Made by a program: the position numbers and the translations under genes. This document shows, in pieces, positions 15,964 through 24,254 of a stretch of DNA of 64,000 nt. Source of the DNA: Spirochaetota bacterium (GTDB lineage Bacteria > Spirochaetota > Brevinematia > Brevinematales > Brevinemataceae); NCBI GenBank assembly GCA_030154445.1, contig JAGUQW010000002.1, forward strand, positions 62,001 through 126,000, given 5' to 3'. Under the pieces are notes generated by a model, which worked only from the letters and a program-made list of their open reading frames with translations, was not told the DNA's origin and ran no database searches. Each line of letters opens with the position of its first letter. The first letter of the stretch is position 1.

Positions 15964-17618
15964 TAGGTATCAATTCTCTTAATACAATAAAATTCTAAAA
16001 ACTCTTCTTTATTTTCGTTTACATAAGTACTAACTTGAGCAATAACAAATCCAGCTTGTTCAACCAAATATTTACCACCTTTTTCTGTAATACGAAAATA
16101 ACCTGTATTGAGAGATTTTTTTGTATTAACAATAGGAGCACGAAAAGCTAATAATCCACCAATGGGTATCAAAGTAGATAATTTTTTGATATAAGTAAGA
16201 GGATCTGCTAATAATTCTATTTTTTTCCAAGCAGTAATAACATGATGAACAGGACCTTGTTCATATATTTTGTCCATAGAATCAATGATTTTAATATTAT
16301 GGCTATCCAAAGCTACTCTGCGTGCAAAACTAGATAATTCTACGCCTTGAGCTGAGAATCCATTATGAGAAGCTTCTTGAACAAAAATGCCATGTTCTGC
16401 ACCTAGATCGATTAATTTATAAGTTAAATGATGATTAGGAATAGGAAGTATTTTTTTTATTATTTGAATTCTTCTTTGACTATCTTCTCTCAAATTTAAA
16501 ACACCTTGTTTGTAACTTTGTTGACTTTGTTCAGAATTATCTGTAATAATAGTATCACCACTAATTTGAATTGTTGGTGATTCAATATTATATATATAAG
16601 TACTATTACAGTTTATACAAGAAAATAAATTTTGTTTAGTAGTTCTTAATAGAGACTTTTTGTTTGAAGAACTACATAAAGGACAAAAAGCAGGTCGACT
16701 AGCAATAGCATTACTTAGATTTAGAAACCATTCTTGAAAATTAAAATTACTAGGTATACTTAGTTTACCATTAGTAGATTTTGATATAGCTTTTTTAATT
16801 TTTGTTGTTGTTAAAAATATATATCCTAATAAACTATTTATTTGAGAAGAATTGGATATATCTTGATATTGCTTAAAATTATGGGCAATAGCAATCACAT
16901 GTTTCTTAGCAGCTAAGCTTTCTAAAAGAGTTGTTCCTGGACCACAAAAGATAAGATCGTTTTCTTGAATATAAGGTAATAAATCAGATACATTATAAAT
17001 AACTTTTAAATGTTCCTGTTCTTCTATATTATAATGACTAAGAGGTCCTGCAATTACTGTAATTTGGTAAGAAGTATCTTTCAATCCTTTTATAATTCTT
17101 TCTGCATTATTATGAGGATCACTCCCACCTAAAGTAATAAGAATTTTATTGATTGAATTTTTTTCAGAAGGAAGTAAAAATAATTTTTCATTAATAGGAG
17201 TTTGATAAATTTCTGTAAAATTAGCGTGTTTTGTTTTTTTTGTTGGTAATGGAGCGACATAGATTTCTGAACAAATTCCAAGTTTATGATTGTCTAAAGA
17301 AATCATAGGAATACCACAAGTAATCAGAGTTTTAGATAAAGATTCATTAAGATGAACACAATCATTAATAATCAAATTAAATTCAAATTCTTTCAAAATA
17401 TCAGAAATATTAACACTATTTTTGTATGCTGAAATTTGATGATTTTTATCTAGTAATAAAGGGTTGAGAGATGATGTATCTTTTAAATCGGTAATTACCC
17501 AAATAAAAGATTTGGAATAAAATTTTGAAATTTGTAAAGATCGTTTTAAATGCCCTATTCCAAATTTTTTCCCTGCCTGTACGATAAATAATACTGTAAG
17601 ATCTTTGTTTTGACTCAT
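15963..17618 (-). CDS. PseG-like glycosyltransferase/hydrolase domain fused to a zinc-ribbon methyltransferase
   Basis: The 551-residue protein has two units. Residues 1-300 form a GT-B fold like PseG (UDP-sugar hydrolase of pseudaminic acid synthesis) or related glycosyltransferases: FGIGHLKRSLQI at the N-terminus, ITLGGSDPHNNAERII in the middle, and LIFCGPGTTLLESLAAKK. Residues about 312-350 carry a CPLC...CINC zinc ribbon, and 385-545 form a SAM-dependent methyltransferase (LIDLGAEHGIFVQEASHNG). Such ribbon-plus-methyltransferase modules occur in sugar C-methyltransferases. This suggests modification of a nonulosonic or deoxy sugar, perhaps for flagellar glycosylation, which is an inference. 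Its ATG overlaps the tsaD stop (ATGA). Confidence 0.8.
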   Translation of the reverse strand: MSQNKDLTVLFIVQAGKKFGIGHLKRSLQISKFYSKSFIWVITDLKDTSSLNPLLLDKNHQISAYKNSVNISDILKEFEFNLIINDCVHLNESLSKTLITCGIPMISLDNHKLGICSEIYVAPLPTKKTKHANFTEIYQTPINEKLFLLPSEKNSINKILITLGGSDPHNNAERIIKGLKDTSYQITVIAGPLSHYNIEEQEHLKVIYNVSDLLPYIQENDLIFCGPGTTLLESLAAKKHVIAIAHNFKQYQDISNSSQINSLLGYIFLTTTKIKKAISKSTNGKLSIPSNFNFQEWFLNLSNAIASRPAFCPLCSSSNKKSLLRTTKQNLFSCINCNSTYIYNIESPTIQISGDTIITDNSEQSQQSYKQGVLNLREDSQRRIQIIKKILPIPNHHLTYKLIDLGAEHGIFVQEASHNGFSAQGVELSSFARRVALDSHNIKIIDSMDKIYEQGPVHHVITAWKKIELLADPLTYIKKLSTLIPIGGLLAFRAPIVNTKKSLNTGYFRITEKGGKYLVEQAGFVIAQVSTYVNENKEEFLEFYCIKRIDT

Positions 17619-18622
17619 AGTCTTTTTCCTTTTGAAATAAGAGGATACCTAGCATAGCTATCCCAAGATTTATTTTTATAATAGTTATTTTTATAATCAA
17701 TATAAGCTCGACCCGCTACCATAGCAGCATTATCACCACAAAGAGCTAAAGGAGTGTGGAATATTTGATATCCAGAACTGGTCAATTTGTCTAGCTCAGT
17801 TCTGAGACGAATATTAGCAGCAACGCCACCAACAGTAATTATAGTTTTTATTTTTGTATCCTGAAGGACATTTTTTAATTTTTTAAGTAAACTCATTACG
17901 GCTGCTTTTTGAAAACTTGCACAAATATCGGCTATAGGATAAGGCGGTTTAAGTTCGCGTAATTTATAATAGACAGCAGTTTTTAATCCGCTATAACTAA
18001 AATGATATCTATCATTAGGATTATCAGCTAATCCATAAGGTAATTTCCAAAAATCTTCGTTTCCTTCAAGAGCATATTTTTGAATAATTGGTCCACCAGG
18101 ATAACCAAGATCTAACATTTTTGCAACTTTATCGAAAGCTTCACCCACAGCATCATCAATAGTTGTACCAAGGATTGTTTTTTTCTCAAAAGATTCGATT
18201 AAAAATAATAAGGTATGTCCTCCAGAGCAAACTAATGCAATATGAGGAAAAAGGATTTTATTATTCAAATGAGGAGTGTACAAATGCGCCTCAATATGAT
18301 CTATAGGAATGAAATCTTTGTTCAAAGCGTAAGATAAAGATTTGGCTGTCATCGTACCAATAACTAAAGATCCTATCAAACCTGGTCCTGAACTTGCAGC
18401 AATAGCGTCAATATCTTCTAAAGAAAATCCTAAAGTAGTCTGTTGAAATATTTCTAAAATCTTAATTAAATGATTCCGAGAAGCTATTTCAGGAACAACA
18501 CCAGAAAAAGGCTTGTGTAATTCTATTTGAGAATAAATTTGATGAGCAAGTATTTTTTTGCCATCTTCAACAATTGCTAGAGAACATTCATCACAAGAAC
18601 TCTCTATACCTAGAATTATCAT
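17615..18622 (-). CDS. tsaD: tRNA N6-threonylcarbamoyladenosine transferase TsaD
   Basis: TsaD transfers the threonylcarbamoyl group to A37 of ANN-decoding tRNAs. The protein has 335 residues from ATG 18622, which is preceded by AGGTG; a GTG three codons earlier is less likely. It shows the ASKHA motifs LGIESSCDECS at the N-terminus, the metal ligands His109 and His113 (IDHIEAHLYTP), VCSGGHT, the conserved DDAVGEAFDKVAKML, and VGGVAANIRLR. It is followed directly by the PseG-like fusion with a 4-base overlap. Confidence 0.96.
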   Translation of the reverse strand: MIILGIESSCDECSLAIVEDGKKILAHQIYSQIELHKPFSGVVPEIASRNHLIKILEIFQQTTLGFSLEDIDAIAASSGPGLIGSLVIGTMTAKSLSYALNKDFIPIDHIEAHLYTPHLNNKILFPHIALVCSGGHTLLFLIESFEKKTILGTTIDDAVGEAFDKVAKMLDLGYPGGPIIQKYALEGNEDFWKLPYGLADNPNDRYHFSYSGLKTAVYYKLRELKPPYPIADICASFQKAAVMSLLKKLKNVLQDTKIKTIITVGGVAANIRLRTELDKLTSSGYQIFHTPLALCGDNAAMVAGRAYIDYKNNYYKNKSWDSYARYPLISKGKRL

Positions 18623-18668
18623 AACACACACCTATTTGGCAAATTATTCTATCATTATAACAAACTTC

Positions 18669-19991
18669 CTAAAAAATTTCAAGATGAGAGTCTAATATCT
18701 GAAGAAAATATAATTTATAAATAGCAATAGAAACATTGTTTTGAGCTTTTAAGATAGATCTTTCTGTTATTTTAGGAAATACAATGATTTGTTGATGATA
18801 AGATTGATATAAGATAGATATAATTCCGCTTATATTTTTCCTATATTTGGATGGTAGTGTGTCAAAGCATAACAATAAATCTCTGATATCACATTCCCTT
18901 GCTAGTAATTCCCAATCTCTTGTTTTCGTTATTAATTTGTGGACTAAGTCTTCAAATACTATAGAATTATTGTTGAATATTAATTGAATAATATTTTGTA
19001 GGCATTGATGACTTTTTTGAATAGGATAAATACTAGTATTTAGATCTTGTAATAATTGTTTTTGACCTTGTGGAGAAAACCCTTTTTTAATAATTTCTCT
19101 ATTAGAAAATATACTATTTTGTAAAAAACTTAATAAACTGTGATAGGGTATACGATTTATAAATAAAGAAAAATGAGTAGATTGTGCTAATTTATAAAAA
19201 CAAGGAATCTTTTGTAAATCCAATTTAGTAAGAGCATTTTTGTAAATATTATTTTGATAAAAATTAATTATTTGATGATGAAATGATAATACAGATGGAA
19301 TTTTGGGAGAGTGCTGTAAAAATAATATCAAATTATTTTCAATAATATAGTAAATACTAGATAGTAAATTTGGATTTTCTATAGAAGAAAGAAGATTTAT
19401 TTCATTTGATATCTCTTGAAAGGTATTTTTTGAAAAATATAAAGAAATATTAGGTAATTTTATTTTTTTTAAAAATAATGCTAACATTTTAGGAGTTACA
19501 AGATTATTTGTTATTATATAATGGAATAATTCTTGTAAATCTTTTTGTAGAAAAGTGAGCCATAATTCTGTTGATAAAAATCTTGGTTGGAATCGATAAA
19601 GTTCTAATTCTAAGTTATAAAAGTTTGTCGGTGTATAATAATGAGTGTATTGTAATTTATTAGATAAATATGTTGCAAAATCAAGAGGTAAGAATAAAAA
19701 AAAATCTTGATAATGATTAGAAAGACAAAAATTTTTTTTATGAGGATTGAATAAATCAATAGAAATATCAGAAATAAAATGAACAGTTAAATCTTGATTA
19801 GGGTGTAGAAATGATAAGGTATTTCTTAATTCTTCTAAAAAGGGTTCTATAGTAAATTGATCAAATGAAATTTCTAAGAGAAAACACAGATCATCTATAT
19901 TAATACTAATAAGAGCTAAATAATTCAGAGTATAATTTTCTGAACTTTTTAAAAAATAAGAAGGAAGTATATTTTTAAGAATTCTAATCAT
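18669..19991 (-). CDS. Divergent FliG-C-like protein
   Basis: This 440-residue protein has no signal peptide. Most of it is helical and unrecognised, but the last 100 residues match the pattern of the C-terminal domain of the flagellar switch protein FliG: VFEDLVHKL, then LLARECDIRDLLLCFDTLP, then KYRKNISGIISILYQ, then a helix with an AQ motif (ILKAQNNVSIAIYKL). In FliG the corresponding text is a FEDL helix, an EVD-x-x-DL-x-x-AL helix and a final R-x-x-x-AQ helix. Some of the usual charged torque residues are absent. It may be a flagellar accessory or a decayed FliG paralogue. I start at ATG 19991 (AGGA upstream), because an in-frame ATG at 20051 lies inside tRNA-Asn. Confidence 0.6.
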   Translation of the reverse strand: MIRILKNILPSYFLKSSENYTLNYLALISINIDDLCFLLEISFDQFTIEPFLEELRNTLSFLHPNQDLTVHFISDISIDLFNPHKKNFCLSNHYQDFFLFLPLDFATYLSNKLQYTHYYTPTNFYNLELELYRFQPRFLSTELWLTFLQKDLQELFHYIITNNLVTPKMLALFLKKIKLPNISLYFSKNTFQEISNEINLLSSIENPNLLSSIYYIIENNLILFLQHSPKIPSVLSFHHQIINFYQNNIYKNALTKLDLQKIPCFYKLAQSTHFSLFINRIPYHSLLSFLQNSIFSNREIIKKGFSPQGQKQLLQDLNTSIYPIQKSHQCLQNIIQLIFNNNSIVFEDLVHKLITKTRDWELLARECDIRDLLLCFDTLPSKYRKNISGIISILYQSYHQQIIVFPKITERSILKAQNNVSIAIYKLYFLQILDSHLEIF

Positions 19992-20010
19992 AGATTTTCC
20001 TATACAATCA

Positions 20011-20036
20011 AAAAAAGATCCTATAAAGGATCTTTT
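20011..20036 (-). terminator. Terminator of the tRNA-Asn/Lys transcript
   Basis: The stem AAAAGATCCT/AGGATCTTTT with a 4-base loop is followed on the minus strand by a run of T, four bases after the tRNA-Asn end. Confidence 0.85.
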
Positions 20037-20039
20037 ATG

Positions 20040-20112
<73 letters not shown>

Positions 20113-20120
20113 ATAATTCT

Positions 20121-20193
20121 TGAACCGCCTGGGGTTCGAACCCAGGGCCCCGTGATTAAAAGTCACGTGCTCTACCAACTGAGCTAGCGATCC
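20121..20193 (-). tRNA. tRNA-Lys (TTT)
   Basis: A 73-base cloverleaf is present: acceptor GGATCGC pairs with GCGGTTC (two wobble pairs), the anticodon loop CTTTTAA has anticodon TTT, and the T-loop is GTTCGAACC. CCA is not encoded. It is transcribed first, 8 bases before tRNA-Asn. Confidence 0.97.
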
Positions 20194-20213
20194 AACACAT
20201 TTAGTGTACAAAT

Positions 20214-20242
20214 ATTATACTCTATTATTTATATTTTGTCAA
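20214..20242 (-). promoter_or_regulatory. Promoter of tRNA-Lys/tRNA-Asn
   Basis: On the minus strand TTGACA and TATAAT are separated by exactly 17 bases, with the tRNA-Lys 5' end 20 bases downstream. It is a perfect sigma-70 consensus. Confidence 0.9.
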
Positions 20243-20258
20243 TACTTTTTTATTTTTT

Positions 20259-21152
20259 TTATTTAATGATTTTATGTGTTTTATTAAATAGAAATAAACT
20301 TATAGGAGGAGCAACAAAAATAGAAGAATAAGTACCGGTAATAACACCTATAATTAATAATAAACCAAAATTTTGTAAAATATTACCAGACCAAATATAA
20401 ATTGATCCAGCAACAAATAATGTAGTAGTAGATGTTAATACTGTTCTTGTTAGAGTTTGACTAATACTTTTATTTATTATATTATAAAAATTTTCTTGTG
20501 GAAGTAGTGTATGATTTTCACGAATTCTATCAAAAATAACAATAGTATCATTAATAGAATAACCTAAAATTGTTAAAAATGCTGCAAGGATAGTTAAATT
20601 AATGGGTATTTGTAAAATAACAGTAAAAATTAATAAAATTGTCATATCATGAAGTAGAGCACATATTGCACCCATACCATAAATAAAATCAAAACGAAAA
20701 GCAACATAAACAAGAATAAGAGCTGTTACGATACTTAATAATTTTAATGCTTGTTTAGCAAAGTCATTACCAACGCTTGGACCAATATATTCAGAAGAAA
20801 GTACAACAATATTAGCTTCTTTATATTTTTTTCTTAGTGGATTTAATAAATGATCCCCAGAACCACTTTCTTCAAATTCTGAAGGAGCTGTGATAAGAAA
20901 ACTTTCTACACCATTATTTTGTGTTAATGTTGTAATTGATATTTGTGTATCAGGGATTAATATTCTAATTTCTTGTACGGTAGACGGTGCAGTAAATTCA
21001 ATACGAATACCACCAGCAAAATCTGTTCCTAAAGTAAGTCCATTATGTAAATAACTAATGATTCCAGTAATTGATAATACTATAAAAATAATGAGAGCAA
21101 TCATTCTTTTACCAAGAAAATCAAAATTCAATTTATTTGTTGTTTCTATCAT
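20259..21152 (-). CDS. secF: Protein translocase subunit SecF
   Basis: SecF with SecD uses the proton motive force to complete protein export through SecYEG. The 297-residue protein has the usual first helix, a periplasmic domain with the conserved GTDFAGG motif (LTLGTDFAGGIRIEF), and five C-terminal helices with ILGYSINDTIVIFDRIREN, the RND-type motif of the family. It is complete and lies 8 bases after secD. It ends directly before the tRNA-Lys promoter. Confidence 0.96.
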   Translation of the reverse strand: MIETTNKLNFDFLGKRMIALIIFIVLSITGIISYLHNGLTLGTDFAGGIRIEFTAPSTVQEIRILIPDTQISITTLTQNNGVESFLITAPSEFEESGSGDHLLNPLRKKYKEANIVVLSSEYIGPSVGNDFAKQALKLLSIVTALILVYVAFRFDFIYGMGAICALLHDMTILLIFTVILQIPINLTILAAFLTILGYSINDTIVIFDRIRENHTLLPQENFYNIINKSISQTLTRTVLTSTTTLFVAGSIYIWSGNILQNFGLLLIIGVITGTYSSIFVAPPISLFLFNKTHKIIK

Positions 21153-21160
21153 GATAACTC

Positions 21161-22696
21161 CTACACGATTTCTCTATGTTTTGTACCAATTAATGTTTCT
21201 AAAAGTAACTTTGATACGAAAAGAGATGTGAAAATATTTGCAATAATACCAAATGCTAATGTTACTCCAAATCCTTTGATAGAACCTGAACCAAATACAG
21301 ATAATGCAATAGCTGCAATGATTGTAGTTAAGTTAGAATCCCAAATGGTAGCTCCTGCATGATCATAAGCAGTATAAAAAGCTGAAAGATAATGGCGTGT
21401 TTTCTTTTTTTCTTCACGAATTCTTTCATAAATAATAATATTAGCATCTACTGCCATACCTACTGTTAATGCAATTCCTGCAATACCAGCTAAGGTTAAA
21501 GTTGCTCCCATAGAAGCAAGAATAGATAAGAGAAATACTACATTTAAGGATAGTGCAAATGCAGCAACAAAACCAGCTATACGATAATTAATAAGTATAA
21601 ATATAATAACTGCTAGTGCTCCGAAAACTAATGCTTGAACACCTTTTTGAATAGAATCAGCTCCTAACTGAGGTCCTATAATTCTTTCTTCAATCACTTT
21701 TAGACGAACTGGTAAAGAACCAGCTTCTAATATGTTTGCAAGATATGTTGCTTCAGATAATCCAAAAGTTCCAGAAATTTGTCCACGACCATTTGGTATC
21801 TCACCTTGAATAACAGGAGCACTACGAACTCTATCATCTAAAATAATAGCAAATTGTTTGTTAATATTATTTTTAGTAATATCTGCAAATATTGCACTAC
21901 CTTCATCTGTTAATTCAAACGATACGACATTACGCCCAAGATTATCTGTTTCTGTAAATGCAGATTTAATAGATGTTCCATCTAAATCTACTTTGGTGTA
22001 AATAAGATACCAGCCTTTTAATTGAGGGACATCTGTTTCATCATTTTCCCAATAAGATACCCATTCAGTATCTTTAGGAAGAATAAAAGTAGCAGGTATA
22101 TCATCACGGCTAGTAATACCATATTGACCATCAAAAGGGATTCCTTGATTTGCTAAAGTATTTAGTAAATCTTGATTAACAAAACGAAATTCTAATTTAC
22201 CAACTTTAGAAAGCCCTTCTTTGAGCAAATTGGGATCACTAACACCAGGTAATTCAATAGTTATTTTTCCATCGAAAGTAGAACGAATAGCAGGTTCTGC
22301 CACTCCGAAAGTATCAATACGATTTTTGATAATTTCTAAAGAACGAGTCAATGCAACAATTTTTTCAGCTTCAAAATTTTCTTCAACAGCAACAGGATCT
22401 TCATCGTATTGACGAAGTAACTGCACTCTAAGATCATCTTCGTCTGGAATAGTAGCTACATAAACACCACCTTGAAGATCGAGCCCAAGAGAAAGAGTTT
22501 TTGCTCTAATTTTTTTTAATTTTTGCACATAAGTACGAGTATCAATGTCTGCAACTGCTAATTCTTCAGCAGGCATTCCAATAAGTGCTTTATCTTCTGG
22601 TGAAATTAGTACATACCATTGATATGTAGGATATAATCCCCATATAGCCCATCCAATAATAGAGAGCAGTATGAAATAACGTGAAATTTTATTCAT
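21161..22696 (-). CDS. secD: Protein translocase subunit SecD
   Basis: This 511-residue protein has an N-terminal membrane helix, the conserved GLDLQGGVYV motif, a large periplasmic domain including VEEIIGPQLG-like text (ERIIGPQLGADS), and a C-terminal six-helix RND-type domain with GIALTVGMAVDANIIIYERIREE and the SVFGSGSIKGFGVTLAFGI strand. The length is at the short end of the family. It is the middle gene of the yajC-secD-secF operon and has a conventional start. Confidence 0.96.
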   Translation of the reverse strand: MNKISRYFILLSIIGWAIWGLYPTYQWYVLISPEDKALIGMPAEELAVADIDTRTYVQKLKKIRAKTLSLGLDLQGGVYVATIPDEDDLRVQLLRQYDEDPVAVEENFEAEKIVALTRSLEIIKNRIDTFGVAEPAIRSTFDGKITIELPGVSDPNLLKEGLSKVGKLEFRFVNQDLLNTLANQGIPFDGQYGITSRDDIPATFILPKDTEWVSYWENDETDVPQLKGWYLIYTKVDLDGTSIKSAFTETDNLGRNVVSFELTDEGSAIFADITKNNINKQFAIILDDRVRSAPVIQGEIPNGRGQISGTFGLSEATYLANILEAGSLPVRLKVIEERIIGPQLGADSIQKGVQALVFGALAVIIFILINYRIAGFVAAFALSLNVVFLLSILASMGATLTLAGIAGIALTVGMAVDANIIIYERIREEKKKTRHYLSAFYTAYDHAGATIWDSNLTTIIAAIALSVFGSGSIKGFGVTLAFGIIANIFTSLFVSKLLLETLIGTKHREIV

Positions 22697-22729
22697 ATAT
22701 AGAATCCTTAAAAATAATGAAAATTTATA

Positions 22730-23071
22730 TTAATCAAGTTTACCATTATCTAAAACAGATGCTACACCTGATTTAGAAACTTCAATTTTAGAATCTTGAC
22801 TTTTAATATAGATAGTTTTTTCACCAATAAATTCCACAGTACCCACAATATGACCTAATGTAATAATACGATCACCTTGTTTTAAGCCATCAATTTGTTT
22901 TTGTAATTTCTTACGTCTCTTATTGTCTGGAAGAAATACAAGAAGGTACATAAATACAACCATTATAATAATTGGTAAAAAAGTCATAAAGCTTCCTGCT
23001 GTCGTAGGTTGAGCACCACCACCTATTGTAGCAGCAGCAGCAGGTGCCATTTGATAAAATAATCCTAACAT
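22730..23071 (-). CDS. yajC: Preprotein translocase accessory protein YajC
   Basis: YajC is a small single-span membrane protein associated with SecDF. The 113-residue protein has a hydrophobic helix (about 30-47, FLPIIIMVVFMYLLVFL), the conserved R-R-K-K-L-Q-K stretch, and the family signature LKQGDRIITLGHIVGTVEFI. The start is preceded by AAGGAG. It begins the sec operon; its promoter region overlaps the long inverted repeat at 23114-23171. Confidence 0.95.
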   Translation of the reverse strand: MLGLFYQMAPAAAATIGGGAQPTTAGSFMTFLPIIIMVVFMYLLVFLPDNKRRKKLQKQIDGLKQGDRIITLGHIVGTVEFIGEKTIYIKSQDSKIEVSKSGVASVLDNGKLD

Positions 23072-23113
23072 AATATTCTCCTTAATTAATAACTAATATT
23101 TGATATTGTAGCA

Positions 23114-23171
23114 TTTTTATATATTAATGTAAAGATATTTTATCAAATATCTTTACATTAATATATAAAAA
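23114..23171. repeat. Perfect 27-bp inverted repeat upstream of yajC
   Basis: Arms 23114-23140 and 23145-23171 are exact reverse complements with a 4-base loop. It lies between the yajC start and the tRNA-Gly terminator. It is AT-rich and lacks the T-run of a terminator on the minus strand. Confidence 0.95.
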
Positions 23172-23196
23172 AAGTCCCTAATTTTAGGGACTTTTT
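23169..23196 (-). terminator. Terminator after tRNA-Gly
   Basis: AGTCCCTAA and TTAGGGACT form a stem flanked by A- and T-runs, three bases after the tRNA-Gly 3' end on the minus strand. Confidence 0.88.
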
Positions 23197-23198
23197 CT

Positions 23199-23269
23199 AG
23201 CGGCTGGGGAGAATCGAACTCCCAGCATCAGCTTGGAAGGCTGAGGTATTACCATTATACGACAGCCGC
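23199..23269 (-). tRNA. tRNA-Gly (TCC)
   Basis: A 71-base cloverleaf is present: acceptor GCGGCTG pairs with CAGCCGC, the anticodon loop CTTCCAA has anticodon TCC, and the T-loop is GTTCGATTC. CCA is not encoded. Confidence 0.96.
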
Positions 23270-23281
23270 ATTATTATTGTA

Positions 23282-23310
23282 ATTATAAATTATTTTTTCT
23301 CTTTTGTCAA
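23282..23310 (-). promoter_or_regulatory. Promoter of tRNA-Gly
   Basis: The minus strand carries TTGACA and TATAAT with a 17-base spacer, 12 bases before the tRNA 5' end. It lies just beyond the end of the ankyrin gene that stops at 23316. Confidence 0.88.
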
Positions 23311-23315
23311 TGATT

Positions 23316-24254
23316 TTATTTTATTTTTTTTGATTTAAAGAATTCTTTGCTAAAATTAGTTTTATTTTTTAAAATTTCTTGTATATATTTAATGAAGTTT
23401 TCATCTTCAGTAGCAAGTAATACATCAAGAGGGCTTTGACTATCAAAATTAATAGTTGTATAATTAGCTTTTTTATCCAATAACAATTTAGAAATATAAC
23501 GATTTTTTTTGTTAAATGCCCAATGAAGAGCTGTATTTCCATTAACATCTACTTTGTTGATAGTTTTATTTTGTCTGATTAATTGTATAGCAAGAGGGTA
23601 ATTCTCAATAAAGATTTCTTTAATAACTGGATCTACTTGCTCACTAACAAGAATGTCTTTAATACTATTTTCAGTTTCTAATGTATCTAAAATTGAAGGT
23701 GTAACACCTGCGTTATTTTTTATATTTTTAGCACCAGCTAATAATAAGTATCTAGATTGAGTATTATTATTTTTTAGTAGTGCCTCAATGATTGGAGTTG
23801 ATCCCAGTTTATTAGTAGCATTTATGTTAGCACCTGCTCTAATAAGAAGTAAGACAAGTTCGTCTTTAGAATTAATAGCGAAATGAAGAGGAGTGTTTCC
23901 TATATCGTCAGCACTATCAATATTAGCTCCGAATTCGATTAATAATTTAGCAAGAGATTCTTTATTTCGTGATACAGCCCAATGTAAGGGGGTGCTACCA
24001 CTACGATTTCTAGCGTTAATATCTGCTCCATTAATAATAAGTATTAATGCTATTTGAGGATCAGATACCAAATGAAGTGCTGTGAGACCATCACTGTTAG
24101 TAACTGTTACATCAGCTCTATGTTTTATCATATATTCTACTAATGATATATTATTTCTTATAACAGCTTCTAAAAAAGAAGAATTTTGACTGAATAAATT
24201 AGAAGTAATTATAAGAAAAAAAGTTAATAATAAATATGTAACTCTTTGTTTCAC
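23316..24254 (-). CDS. Exported ankyrin-repeat protein (last gene of the ECF operon)
   Basis: This 312-residue protein has a signal peptide (YLLLTFFLIITSNLFSQ, cleavage near residue 23) followed by about eight ankyrin repeats, for example GLTALHLVSDPQIALILIINGAD, split into TALHLV and related TPLHWAV, TPLHFAI and TALHWAF cores. Ankyrin repeats bind other proteins; this one should act in the periplasm or at the outer membrane. The start is GTG at 24254, directly after the stop of the upstream ankyrin gene, with GAGGA seven bases before it. The lysine-rich C-terminus (FFKSKKIK) ends the protein. Confidence 0.88.
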   Translation of the reverse strand: MKQRVTYLLLTFFLIITSNLFSQNSSFLEAVIRNNISLVEYMIKHRADVTVTNSDGLTALHLVSDPQIALILIINGADINARNRSGSTPLHWAVSRNKESLAKLLIEFGANIDSADDIGNTPLHFAINSKDELVLLLIRAGANINATNKLGSTPIIEALLKNNNTQSRYLLLAGAKNIKNNAGVTPSILDTLETENSIKDILVSEQVDPVIKEIFIENYPLAIQLIRQNKTINKVDVNGNTALHWAFNKKNRYISKLLLDKKANYTTINFDSQSPLDVLLATEDENFIKYIQEILKNKTNFSKEFFKSKKIK

